In this document: positions 17,307 to 25,303 of the stretch, in pieces
Position numbering within the stretch: position 1 is the first letter of the stretch
Layout of the letters: each line of letters opens with the position of its first letter
Origin: JBGPYB01 sp041493035
GTDB taxonomy: Bacteria > Acidobacteriota > Vicinamibacteria > Fen-336
Assembly (NCBI GenBank): GCA_041493035.1
Contig: JBGPYB010000062.1
Location: forward strand, 1-26,091
Length of the DNA stretch: 26,091 nucleotides
Direction of reading: 5' to 3'
Made by a program: the position numbers and the translations under genes
Notes under the pieces: model-generated
Seen by the model: only the letters and a program-made list of their open reading frames with translations
Told to the model about the DNA's origin: nothing
Databases searched by the model: none

Positions 17307-17324
17307 GGCGGCCCGCGGGCCGCC
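17307..17324. repeat. Perfect 18-bp GC palindrome
   Basis: GGCGGCCCGCGGGCCGCC is its own reverse complement. It lies in the 201-bp spacer before the small secreted protein gene. It could be a regulator site, part of an RNA hairpin, or chance in such GC-rich DNA. Confidence 0.6.
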
Positions 17325-17388
17325 GTCCGATAGTGAACACTCGGCGTAGGGGGCCGGCCGATCGAAGGCCGAGAAGGAGCGCACGCAG

Positions 17389-17646
17389 ATGATCAGGCGA
17401 GGGGCAACGAGCCTCGGCGTCGCTTTCCTGTTCTTGGTGTGGCTCGACCAGGCGCGCGGCCAGGATCTCCGCGTCGGCATCATCGATTTGTACGGTCTCC
17501 GCCACGTGACGGAGAGCGAGGGACATGCCATTGCGGGTCTTTGGCTTCTCGGGCGCATCGGCGGCCTGTCCGAGGACGCCATTCAGGCTGCGTGGAGTCG
17601 TGATGACCGTGAGACCGTGATTGACGCCGCGCTGAAGCGACGTTGA
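17389..17646 (+). CDS. Small secreted protein, unknown function
   Basis: This 85-residue protein begins with a signal peptide: MIRRGATSLGVAFLFLVWL, then QARG-Q as a likely cleavage site near residue 25. The mature part starts with QDLRVGIIDLYGLRHVTESE. A segment of the form VGIIDxYGLRxVxE resembles the first strand and helix of POTRA-like or related secreted domains in larger proteins, but too little is present to assign one. The end (AWSRDDRETVIDAALKRR) is helical. GAAGGAG lies about ten bases before the ATG. It is followed after 40 bp by the methyltransferase gene on the same strand. It may be a truncated larger gene or a true small protein. Confidence 0.6.
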   Translation: MIRRGATSLGVAFLFLVWLDQARGQDLRVGIIDLYGLRHVTESEGHAIAGLWLLGRIGGLSEDAIQAAWSRDDRETVIDAALKRR

Positions 17647-17686
17647 CCGAGGCCCAGTCGTTGATCCAAGGAGCAAGGAGGAACCA

Positions 17687-18700
17687 ATGCCCGCGCAACC
17701 GAGTCCCGAGAAGATCATGCAGACGGGGCTGGCGTTCTGGGCCTCGAAGACACTCTTGAGCGCCATCGAGATGGGTCTCTTCACCGAGCTGTCGCGCGGC
17801 CCCGAGGCCTTCGATTCCATCAGCGGGCGCCTGGGCTTGCACTCCCGCTCGGCGCGCGACTTCCTCGACGCGCTGGTGGCGCTCGGATTCCTGGAGCGAA
17901 ATGGGGATCGCTACGCCAACACGGCCGAGACCGATCTGTTTCTCGACCGCAAGAAGCCCTCCTACGTGGGTGGCATCCTCGAGATGGCGAATCACCGCCT
18001 CTATCCATTCTGGGGGCACCTCACGGAGGCACTTCGGACCGGGGCGCCGCAGAACGAGATCAGGGCCGGTGGGGCCGGTATCTTCGAGGCGCTCTACGCC
18101 GATCCTGCACGCCTGAAGGAGTTCCTCGCCGCGATGACCGGCATCAGCCACGGCGCCAACATGACGATCGCCCGAGCCTTCCCGTGGACGAACTACCGTA
18201 CGTTCGTGGACGTGGGCACCGCGCAAGGAGATCTCGCGGCGCAGATTGCGCTGGCCAACCCGCACCTCCGGGGCATCGGGTTCGACTTGGCGGAAGTGGC
18301 CCCGGTGTTCGAGGAGTACGTCGCGGGCGTCGGCGTCGTGGACCGGCTCACGTTCCTGCCGGGCGACTTTTTCAAGCAAGATCTTCCGAAAGCCGACGTG
18401 GTGCTGATGGGACATGTCCTGCACGACTGGGATCTCCCCACGAAGAAGATGCTCATCAGGAAGGCGTTCGACGCAGTCCCGGCCGGCGGCGCACTCATCG
18501 TCTACGAGGCCATCATCGATGACGATCGGTCGAAGAACGCCTTTGGGCTGATGATGAGCCTGAACATGCTCATCGAAACGCCGGGGGGCTTCGACTACAC
18601 CGGCGCTGACTGTGCGGCCTGGATGAAGGAGGCAGGATTTTCCGCAACGCGTGCCGAGCCCCTTATCGGGCCGGACTCGATGGTCATCGGGATCAAGTAG
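17687..18700 (+). CDS. SAM-dependent O-methyltransferase (AMT/COMT-like, class I)
   Basis: This 337-residue enzyme has the two-part layout of plant-COMT/acetylserotonin-type O-methyltransferases. An N-terminal winged-helix dimerisation domain (about 1-95: WASKTLLSAIEMGLFTEL, DFLDALVALGFLERNGDRY) precedes a Rossmann SAM-binding domain. The SAM motif is DVGTAQGD (175-182), where most relatives have DVGGGxG. D200 follows (IGFDLAEV), then GDFF (226-229) and HVLHDW (243-248); H247 is the expected catalytic base. IVYEAIIDDD and FDYTGADCAAWMKEAGF match the family's later motifs. It methylates a hydroxyl group of an unknown small molecule. AGGAGG lies six bases before the ATG. No biosynthetic cluster surrounds it. 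Confidence 0.9.
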   Translation: MPAQPSPEKIMQTGLAFWASKTLLSAIEMGLFTELSRGPEAFDSISGRLGLHSRSARDFLDALVALGFLERNGDRYANTAETDLFLDRKKPSYVGGILEMANHRLYPFWGHLTEALRTGAPQNEIRAGGAGIFEALYADPARLKEFLAAMTGISHGANMTIARAFPWTNYRTFVDVGTAQGDLAAQIALANPHLRGIGFDLAEVAPVFEEYVAGVGVVDRLTFLPGDFFKQDLPKADVVLMGHVLHDWDLPTKKMLIRKAFDAVPAGGALIVYEAIIDDDRSKNAFGLMMSLNMLIETPGGFDYTGADCAAWMKEAGFSATRAEPLIGPDSMVIGIK

Positions 18701-18804
18701 ACCATTCGCACGGATAGCGTGGCTGCCCGACAACGCGTCCCATGATGCGCGTCTCCGTCGGCGCGTCGGGTGGCAGCGCCCCGATGCCCTCCAGGCCCTG
18801 GGGG

Positions 18805-18810
18805 TATACT
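18805..18810 (+). promoter_or_regulatory. Candidate -10 box for the M28-like peptidase gene
   Basis: TATACT lies 29 bp before the TTG start at 18840. No convincing -35 box is seen. A GGGGG run about five bases before the start could act as a weak ribosome binding site. Confidence 0.4.
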
Positions 18811-18839
18811 GCCCGCTACTTCCCACCGGGGGTTCCTCA

Positions 18840-20939
18840 TTGAAGACACGCTTGGCTCTCTTCGTGGCCGCGGCCTTCGCGACCACCGCCCCATCATTCG
18901 CCCAGACTTCTCCCTTCGTCCCCGAGCCGGTGTTCCGCCATCTCGTCAACGAGATCTCGGGAGACCGCGGCTTCGAGGACATTCGCCATCTCACGCATTT
19001 CCACCGCACCGACGGCAGCCGCGACTTCTTCGCCGCGGCCGAGTGGATTCGCGGCGCGGCGGCGGCGGCCGGACTCGAGGACGTCACGCTCATCCGCCAG
19101 AAGTGGGACGGCCATGGCTGGTCGTGCACCTTCGGCGAGGCCTGGACTGTGGAGCCCGAGGAACAGAAGCTCGCCGCCTACTCGAACGTCGCGGTCTCCA
19201 TCGCCGACCAGAGCCGGACGACACACGCCACGGCCGAGCTGGTCGACGTCGGCCGCGGCGTGGCCGAGGGCGACTACATCGGCAAAGAGGTGAAGGGAAA
19301 GATCGTCCTCGCCGAGGGCCGTGTCTCCAAAGTGCACGAGGAGGCCGTCTGGCGCCGCGGCGCACTGGGGGTCGTCTCGTACGACTCGAGCCGCGCGGAC
19401 GTCTTCGATGGGCCGGACCAGGTCGCGTGGGGGCGACTTCCCTTCGAGGCCAAGGACGTGGCCGGCGTCAAGGACGGCACGCCTTCGACCTTCGCCGTGA
19501 TGATCTCGCCTCGCAAAGGACGCGCGCTCCGCGCCCGGATGGCCTCGAGCGACAAGCCGTACAAAGTGAAGGTCGACATCGAATCCGTCTATCCCGCCCA
19601 GCCGGAGCAGGCGCTCGTCGAGGGATGGATTCACGGCAGCGAGATCCACGATCAGCAGATCGTGCTGACGGCTCACGCCCAGGAAGAGATGACGTCGGCG
19701 AACGACGACGGCAGCGGGTGCGCCAGCCTTCTCGAGATCGGCCGCTCGCTGACGCGGCTGATCAAGGACGGCACGATCCCGCAGCCGAAGCGCGACATCC
19801 GCTTCTGGTGGACGAACGAGCTGGCCAGCGAGCCGCAGTACTTCCGGGAGAATCCCAAGGAGCCCCGGAAGATGCTGCTCAACATCCAGCAGGACATGGT
19901 GGCGGCCCGGCAGAGCTGGGGCGGGCGCGTCCAATACGCCTCGAGGTCCCCCTGGAGCCTCCCCCACGCTCTCGATGACGTGATGGAGAGCGTTCTGACG
20001 ATGGTGCGGGACGCGAACACCGAGCTTCTGACGACCCGCGGCACCAAGGTTCCCATTCCGTTTTCCCGCGAGATCACGTCGGTGAAGGGGTCGCGCGAGC
20101 CCTTCCACACCCGGATGATTCCGTACTTCGCGCACTCCGATCACCACGCTTTCACGCCCGCGCGGATCGGCGTGCCGGCCACGGCCCTCATCAACTGGCC
20201 CGACGAGTACATCCACTCGACCGGCGACGACCTCGAGAACGTCGACGCGACACAGCTTCAGCGGAACGCCGTGGTCGTGGCGGCCGTCAGCCTCTTCTTC
20301 GCGAGCACGGGCGAGGACGAGGCCGCGGCCCTGGCCGGCTACGTGGGTGCTCGCGCTCGGACGAGAATCGCGGCCGACGTGGCGGCAGCCATTGCCCACG
20401 TGGTGGAGGCCGCCCCTGCCGACAGGGATCGAGCCTACCGCGCCGCCCGCAACCTGGTCCACCAGTCGCATCTCAAGGAGCTGGGCGGTCTCGCTTCGAT
20501 CAGGCGCTTCTCGGCAAAGGGGCGCGCCGCCGACCTCGTCACCCAGGCCTCGTCGAGTATCGAGGGTTCCGACGGGGACGACCTGAACGCCGTCGAGAAG
20601 GCGTACATGGGCCTCACGGGAAGAAACCCGCCGAACCTGGAACTGACGAAGGAAGAGAAGGCCATGGCGGGCCAGTTCTTCACCCCCACGGGAGAGGCCC
20701 AGGCGGCCGTCGATGCTCTCGACAAGGTGAAGCGCGTCGACGGCCTCCACGTCGTGATGGAGTTCGAGGCCTTCAACTTCGCCGACGGGAAGCGGAGCGC
20801 CCTCGACGTCTACGATGCGGTGGCGGCCGAAGCCTTGTCGGCCGGCGAGTGGTATTACGGCAGGGTGAGTCCGGCCGACGTCCTCGAAGCCCTAGACCGG
20901 GGGACGAAGGCGGGAGCCTTCACGATGAAGTCGAAGTAA
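18840..20939 (+). CDS. Secreted M28-like metallopeptidase with PA-type insert
   Basis: The TTG at 18840 gives 699 residues and a good signal peptide (KTRLALFVAAAFATTAPSFA, cleavage near 21/22). A PA-like domain (about 130-250: GKEVKGKIVLAEG, GALGVVSYDSS) precedes an M28 di-zinc core. Candidate metal ligands are H279 (LTAHAQEE), D289/D290 (SANDDGSGC), E327 (FWWTNELAS), D352 (NIQQDMVAA) and H435/H436 (AHSDHHAF). The usual HxD after the first ligand is HAQ, and the usual EE pair is NE, so the general base position is non-standard. The C-terminal 200 residues are helical. It would act on peptides in the periplasm or outside, if active. The open frame extends upstream of the TTG but without a signal peptide at the front. 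The next gene follows 13 bp after its stop. Confidence 0.85.
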   Translation: MKTRLALFVAAAFATTAPSFAQTSPFVPEPVFRHLVNEISGDRGFEDIRHLTHFHRTDGSRDFFAAAEWIRGAAAAAGLEDVTLIRQKWDGHGWSCTFGEAWTVEPEEQKLAAYSNVAVSIADQSRTTHATAELVDVGRGVAEGDYIGKEVKGKIVLAEGRVSKVHEEAVWRRGALGVVSYDSSRADVFDGPDQVAWGRLPFEAKDVAGVKDGTPSTFAVMISPRKGRALRARMASSDKPYKVKVDIESVYPAQPEQALVEGWIHGSEIHDQQIVLTAHAQEEMTSANDDGSGCASLLEIGRSLTRLIKDGTIPQPKRDIRFWWTNELASEPQYFRENPKEPRKMLLNIQQDMVAARQSWGGRVQYASRSPWSLPHALDDVMESVLTMVRDANTELLTTRGTKVPIPFSREITSVKGSREPFHTRMIPYFAHSDHHAFTPARIGVPATALINWPDEYIHSTGDDLENVDATQLQRNAVVVAAVSLFFASTGEDEAAALAGYVGARARTRIAADVAAAIAHVVEAAPADRDRAYRAARNLVHQSHLKELGGLASIRRFSAKGRAADLVTQASSSIEGSDGDDLNAVEKAYMGLTGRNPPNLELTKEEKAMAGQFFTPTGEAQAAVDALDKVKRVDGLHVVMEFEAFNFADGKRSALDVYDAVAAEALSAGEWYYGRVSPADVLEALDRGTKAGAFTMKSK

Positions 20940-20952
20940 AAGGAGTCCGGCC

Positions 20953-21741
20953 ATGAAGCGTGTCCAATCGCCGACGTCTCTTGCCGTCATCACGGGCGCG
21001 CTGATCCTCGGCGCCTCGATTCCCGCGCGTGCCGAGTCGGACCCCAAGGCCGTGGCCGTGGCCGATCAGGTCCTCGAAGCCATGGGCGGGAAGGACGCCT
21101 GGAACGGAACCCATTTTCTCCGTTTCGATTTTGCCGTCGAGCATGGCGGCAAGACCGTCGTCAGCCACGCCCACACCTGGGACAAGTGGACTGGGCGCTA
21201 TCGCCTCGAAGCCAAGACGAAGGCCGGCGATCCCTACGTCGTCCTCATGAACGTCAACACCAAGCTGGGCGACGCCTACCTCAAGGGAAAGAAGCTCGAA
21301 GGCGCCGAGGCGAACAAGTACGTCAAGGAGGCCTACGAGACGTGGGTCAACGACACGTACTGGCTCGTCATGCCGTACAAGATGAAGGACCCGGGCGTCA
21401 CGCTGAAGCTCGACGGTGAAGCGAAGGAAGGAACCGTCACCTACGACAGGGTCTCGCTCAGCTTCGACAGCGTCGGCCTCACGCCGAGGGACCACTACAC
21501 GGCGTACATCAACCGCGGGACCCACATGATGGACAAGTGGGAGTTTGTCTTGGAGGGCGAGAAGCCGCCGGCGGTTCCGTTCATGTGGAAGAACTGGCAG
21601 CGCTACGGCAAGGTGATGCTCTCGAACGACAAGGTCAACACCAAGGACGGAACGCGCATCTATTTCCCCGTGCTCGACGCCCCGGCCGCGGTCACCGATG
21701 CGGTCTTCACGTCGCCAGAGGTGCCAGCCGCGAGGCCGTAG
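20953..21741 (+). CDS. Secreted protein, LolA-like or DUF6503-like beta-rich fold
   Basis: This 262-residue protein has a signal peptide (SLAVITGALILGASIPARA, cleavage near 27/28). It continues with AVADQVLEAMGGKDAWNGTH, a start shared with many secreted lipoprotein-sorting-like proteins. The rest is rich in alternating strands and aromatic residues: TWDKWTGRYRLEAKTKAG, WVNDTYWLVMPYKMKDPGVT, FMWKNWQRYGKVML. That suggests a half-barrel fold binding something hydrophobic, as in the LolA/DUF6503 group. No catalytic motif is visible. AGGAG lies eight bases before the ATG, and the gene follows the M28-like peptidase by 13 bp, so they are probably one operon. The function is not known. Confidence 0.78.
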   Translation: MKRVQSPTSLAVITGALILGASIPARAESDPKAVAVADQVLEAMGGKDAWNGTHFLRFDFAVEHGGKTVVSHAHTWDKWTGRYRLEAKTKAGDPYVVLMNVNTKLGDAYLKGKKLEGAEANKYVKEAYETWVNDTYWLVMPYKMKDPGVTLKLDGEAKEGTVTYDRVSLSFDSVGLTPRDHYTAYINRGTHMMDKWEFVLEGEKPPAVPFMWKNWQRYGKVMLSNDKVNTKDGTRIYFPVLDAPAAVTDAVFTSPEVPAARP

Positions 21742-21753
21742 GGGTCCTTTCGC

Positions 21754-22152
21754 TCAGTCGTACCACTTGGTATTCCCACTCCCATTTCGGCGCCGCGCCG
21801 GAGGTTTCGCCCGCGGGTGGTCCTTCTGGAGGGCGTGCAAGAAGCCCATGACGAGCGCGAATCCCAACACAGGCGCTACGTGGGGGCCGTTCTGGAAGTG
21901 GAAGCCGTCACGCAGCGGGCCGTTGTCCATGCGATAGAGCGCCTCCGCGAGACGACTCTCCACCCAGGGCGTGGCGAGGTACAGGGCCACCAGCACGAGG
22001 GCGGCGCTCACGACCATCCCGCGTGTTCGCGCTCCCTCACGCCCCCTCCGCTTCAACCATCCGATGATCATGACGGTAGCGAGCATGAGGAAGAAACCGG
22101 CGATGCAGGCCGCCAGGAAGAAGGCCTTCTCCTTGAGCTGAATTGCATTCAT
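21754..22152 (-). CDS. Small membrane protein, unknown function
   Basis: This 132-residue protein has three hydrophobic segments: about 10-32 (FFLAACIAGFFLMLATVMII), 46-63 (MVVSAALVLVALYLATPW) and 92-108 (VAPVLGFALVMGFLHAL), with a basic loop between the first two. It ends in a basic tail. I chose the ATG at 22152 because GGAGGT lies five bases upstream; an in-frame ATG further up adds six residues. It converges on the secreted protein gene with a 12-bp gap. I recognise no family. Confidence 0.68.
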   Translation of the reverse strand: MNAIQLKEKAFFLAACIAGFFLMLATVMIIGWLKRRGREGARTRGMVVSAALVLVALYLATPWVESRLAEALYRMDNGPLRDGFHFQNGPHVAPVLGFALVMGFLHALQKDHPRAKPPARRRNGSGNTKWYD

Positions 22153-22224
22153 CTCGACCTCCGCCACCATTCTTCGCTCTGCCTCGGCGTCTGATGCACC
22201 GCCCGCCCAGGGGACCCGTTCTCT

Positions 22225-22716
22225 CTAATCGAACTCGCGTCGTGGAGCGGCTTGGTCGGCGCCCAGGCGGCCGGCGGCGATCTCCGCCCGGAAGTAGTTT
22301 TCGCCTCGGACCGGTGACGCAGCCAGGCGGCGGAGCATCGCGAGCTGTCCGATGTGCGTAAGGGCGTCGGCGACCGGCCCCTGAAACAGACGTTCCCACG
22401 GGCAGCGCAGAGACCCGGACGCCGCAAGAGCTTGGTCAAGCACACCCAGGGTACGGAAGAAGCGCTCGACTTCCTCGTCCCAGGTGTTCGGCGAGTAGTC
22501 GCGCCACACCTCCTCTCCGCGCACGAGCGACGAAGCCCATTCGAAGAGGTCGCCGATATGGGCAAGGATTTCGAGGGGCGTGCGGCTCGTGCCGCCGATC
22601 TTGAGCGCGGCGAACTCGGCCGGCGCACCCCGCACGACCTTGGCGCCTCGGTAGGCCAGGGTTCCGAGGGCATGACGAATGTATTCGCGTGCGTCGAGTC
22701 TCGGTTCTTCAGTCAT
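22225..22716 (-). CDS. DinB-fold protein, first copy
   Basis: This 163-residue protein is a four-helix DinB/YfiT-like fold. Its first conserved helix reads PLEILAHIGDLFEWASSLV (H53) and its third PVADALTHIGQLAMLRRLA (H121). DinB-fold proteins use such histidines for a metal site and include thiol-dependent transferases and many of unknown role. The ATG at 22716 lies inside the end of the upstream membrane protein gene (eight bases of overlap), so the two are translationally coupled. The open frame extends further upstream but there it is antisense-like low-quality sequence with no family match. Confidence 0.78.
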   Translation of the reverse strand: MTEEPRLDAREYIRHALGTLAYRGAKVVRGAPAEFAALKIGGTSRTPLEILAHIGDLFEWASSLVRGEEVWRDYSPNTWDEEVERFFRTLGVLDQALAASGSLRCPWERLFQGPVADALTHIGQLAMLRRLAASPVRGENYFRAEIAAGRLGADQAAPRREFD

Positions 22717-23113
22717 TGGATTCCCTATCGCGGCCCCGCTCGCCCGATGCCGCTCCAAGGAGCAGGACTCCGGGAACGATGAACACGAGCGGGAACGGCT
22801 GGAGGTCACTGGCCACCAGCGCCCAGATCCCGAACGCGAGATAGACGATCCCGATGACGAGCGCAGGGAATGACGACGTGCTGCGTCCCCGCAAACGCCC
22901 GGCAAAGGTCACCAGGACGATCACCGCGAACGCGCCCATGCAGGCGCCGCCGAACTGCCACCCCAGCTTCACGCCGAAGGCCAAAGCCGGAGGAACTCGT
23001 GCGTCGTTCATCTCCCTGCTGAGGCCCGCCCAGCCCAGAAACGAGTGCGCAGCACTGCTCAGCAGCAGAAGAACACCCGCAACGATCCCCAGGCTCGCTC
23101 TCACTCGCGGCAT
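22709..23113 (-). CDS. Small four-helix membrane protein
   Basis: This 134-residue protein has four likely membrane helices (about 7-28, 52-72, 82-102, 108-122) and a short charged C-terminus. The first reads LGIVAGVLLLLSSAAHSFLG; the third, LVIGIVYLAFGIWALV. I chose the ATG at 23113 because AAGGGA lies nine bases upstream and the membrane helix then starts soon after; a GTG or ATG further up would add about eight residues. It is the first gene of a two-gene operon with the DinB-fold protein. The family is not recognised. Confidence 0.72.
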   Translation of the reverse strand: MPRVRASLGIVAGVLLLLSSAAHSFLGWAGLSREMNDARVPPALAFGVKLGWQFGGACMGAFAVIVLVTFAGRLRGRSTSSFPALVIGIVYLAFGIWALVASDLQPFPLVFIVPGVLLLGAASGERGRDRESND

Positions 23114-23251
23114 CGTTATGTCCCTTCTGCCCGGCACGAGGTTGCGAGCGTCGCGCAGGTACTTGCCCTCGCATCATTCATCAATCGCTCGGCCATCCGT
23201 TCCCAAGGCACAGGTACTGTCTCACACGATCGGCCTCGTCGTAGGAGCCGA

Positions 23252-23794
23252 CTAGGAGCGCGGTGCGGCATGGTCGGTGAGGACGGGAAGGAACGGCGCC
23301 CAGGGGCCAACCTGCGCCCCGTACTGTTTTGCCATGACCCGCGCAATCTGGGCGACGTGCTCCAAGTCATGCACGACCCACGCCGCGAGCAACTGCCGAA
23401 GCGTCACGCGCTCGAAGGTCGGGTGAAGCCCGGGGAGATCGAGATCCGCCGGCGTCAGATGCCACGAGCGCAGCAGCTCCAGGTTTGAAGCACGCAACTC
23501 GGCGAACTCAGCGAGCAGAGAGCTCATGGACCGGTTCGCATTGCGCTCTCGATGGCGGAAGCGGTCGTAGGGCTCGAAACGCGGGTCCGGGCCCCGGGCC
23601 AGAATGATGCGGGCCCGCGGCAACCAGTCGGTCTCTTCGCCATCGATCAGGTGCCCCACCACGTCGAAGGGGCTGAACGTCTCCGGACCCTCGGTGCCTC
23701 GGATCCACGGCTCGGCGAGGCCACTGAGGAGCGCCTGCACGGTTGCCGGCGTCCGAGCCAGCACATCCATCGACAAGTCGAGATCGAAATTCAT
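23252..23794 (-). CDS. DinB-fold protein, second copy
   Basis: This 180-residue protein is a DinB/DUF664-type four-helix bundle. The conserved residues stand out: FDVVGHLIDGEETDWLPRA (H48) and AAWVVHDLEHVAQIARVMA (H142, H146), giving the three-histidine metal site. It differs in sequence from the DinB-fold protein at 22225-22716 and belongs to a different subgroup (the HDLEHxxQ type). GAGGG lies about six bases before the ATG. It is divergent from the cystathionine beta-synthase gene with a spacer of about 139 bp. The function is not known; thiol transfer or detoxification are roles of studied relatives. Confidence 0.87.
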   Translation of the reverse strand: MNFDLDLSMDVLARTPATVQALLSGLAEPWIRGTEGPETFSPFDVVGHLIDGEETDWLPRARIILARGPDPRFEPYDRFRHRERNANRSMSSLLAEFAELRASNLELLRSWHLTPADLDLPGLHPTFERVTLRQLLAAWVVHDLEHVAQIARVMAKQYGAQVGPWAPFLPVLTDHAAPRS

Positions 23795-23933
23795 GAGGCC
23801 CTCAGCGGCTCCATTCTAGCCCTGTCTCGTCGGCGATCCGCTCCAGGCCAACTCATGGAAAGCGTTGACCCCGACGATCGATTCTTTGCCCGCTTCCGCC
23901 AACAGCGGACTGCGAGTAGTCTTCGGATCACAC

Positions 23934-25301
23934 ATGGCCCAGAACGTCTTCGACAACATCCTCGGCACCATCGGTCGGACGCCGCTCGTCCGCCTCAACC
24001 GCCTGACGCGGGAGGTGCCGGCGACCGTGTACGCCAAGCTCGAGACCGTCAACCCCGGCAACAGCATCAAGGACCGCATAGCGGTTCGCATGATCGAGGA
24101 CGCCGAACGCCAGGCGCTCCTCAAACCCGGCGGTACGATCATCGAGGGCACGAGCGGCAACACCGGGATGGGGCTGGCGATCGCCGCCACCGTCAAGGGA
24201 TACCGCTGCATCTTCACCACCACCGACAAGCAGTCGAAGGAGAAAGCGGACGCGCTGCGGGCGTTCGGCGCCGAAGTGATCGTTTGCCCGACCGACGTCG
24301 ATCCCGAGGATCCGCGCTCCTACTACTCGGTGTCGTCGCGGCTCGTGGCGGAGACCAAGGACGCCTGGAAGGCCAACCAGTACGACAACCTCAGCAACTC
24401 GGAGGCCCATTACGAGACGACGGGGCCGGAGATCTGGGAGCAGACTGAGGGGAAGATCGACCATCTCGTCGCCGGGGTGGGGACCGGCGGCACGATCTGC
24501 GGGACCGGGCGCTTCCTCAAGGAGAAGAACCCGAACATTCGCGTGTGGGGAATCGATACTTACGGGTCGGTGTTCAAGAAGTACAAGGAGACCGGAGTCT
24601 TCGACAAGCAGGAGATCTACCCTTACGTCACCGAGGGAATCGGCGAGGACTTCCTGCCGAGGAACGTGGACTTCTCCGTGATCGACCATTTCGAAAAGGT
24701 CACGGACCGCGACGCCGCCCTTTGGACCCGCGAGATCGTGCGGCAAGAGGGGATCTGGGTGGGGAACTCCGCGGGCTCGGCGATCGCGGGGCTGCTGCAA
24801 CTCAAGGACCGCTTCAAGGCCGGCGAGACCGTGGTGGTCATCTTTCACGACCACGGATCGCGTTATCTCGGCAAGATCTTCAACCCGGAGTGGATGCGCA
24901 CGATGGGTTACGAGAACGTCGAAGGCCCGACGGCCCGCGACCTCGTGAAGAACAAGCGGGTCTCCGACATCGTTGGGGTCGAGGTGACGGACAGCGTCGC
25001 CCAGGCCATCCGGCGCATGACCGCGAACGACTTTTCCCAGATCCCGGTGACGCAGGACCAGCGCGTCGTGGGTTCGCTGAGCGAGACCCATGCCTACGCC
25101 TGCATCGTCAAGGACCCGACCCTGCTGGCGCAACCGGTGAAGACGATCATGCAGAAGGTGTTTCGCTTCATCGACATCGAGACGCCAGTGCAGCTTCTGG
25201 CGCCGATGATCACCCCGGAGAGCCCGGCGCTTCTGGTGCGGGACTTCAAGGCGGGCAAGACCTACATCCTCACGGGCTCGGACGTCTTGAGCGCGATCTG
25301 A
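23934..25301 (+). CDS. cbs: Cystathionine beta-synthase with C-terminal CBS domains
   Basis: This 455-residue PLP enzyme would condense serine (or acetylserine) with homocysteine in transsulfuration. The catalytic domain (about 1-325) has the Schiff-base lysine K46 in NPGNSIKDRIA, the substrate loop GTSGNTG (72-78), the phosphate-binding GTGGT (183-187), the CBS hallmark EGIGEDFLP (234-242), and GNSAGSA (277-283). QYDNLSNSEAHYETTGPEIW (about 149-168) also favours cystathionine beta-synthase over cysteine synthase. Two CBS domains follow (about 335-455), which may sense an adenosyl ligand as in related enzymes. The ATG at 23934 gives the usual N-terminus (NVFDNILGTIGRTPLVRL). The Shine-Dalgarno sequence is weak. 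It is followed after two bases by a flavoprotein gene, so they form an operon. Confidence 0.93.
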   Translation: MAQNVFDNILGTIGRTPLVRLNRLTREVPATVYAKLETVNPGNSIKDRIAVRMIEDAERQALLKPGGTIIEGTSGNTGMGLAIAATVKGYRCIFTTTDKQSKEKADALRAFGAEVIVCPTDVDPEDPRSYYSVSSRLVAETKDAWKANQYDNLSNSEAHYETTGPEIWEQTEGKIDHLVAGVGTGGTICGTGRFLKEKNPNIRVWGIDTYGSVFKKYKETGVFDKQEIYPYVTEGIGEDFLPRNVDFSVIDHFEKVTDRDAALWTREIVRQEGIWVGNSAGSAIAGLLQLKDRFKAGETVVVIFHDHGSRYLGKIFNPEWMRTMGYENVEGPTARDLVKNKRVSDIVGVEVTDSVAQAIRRMTANDFSQIPVTQDQRVVGSLSETHAYACIVKDPTLLAQPVKTIMQKVFRFIDIETPVQLLAPMITPESPALLVRDFKAGKTYILTGSDVLSAI

Positions 25302-25303
25302 TC

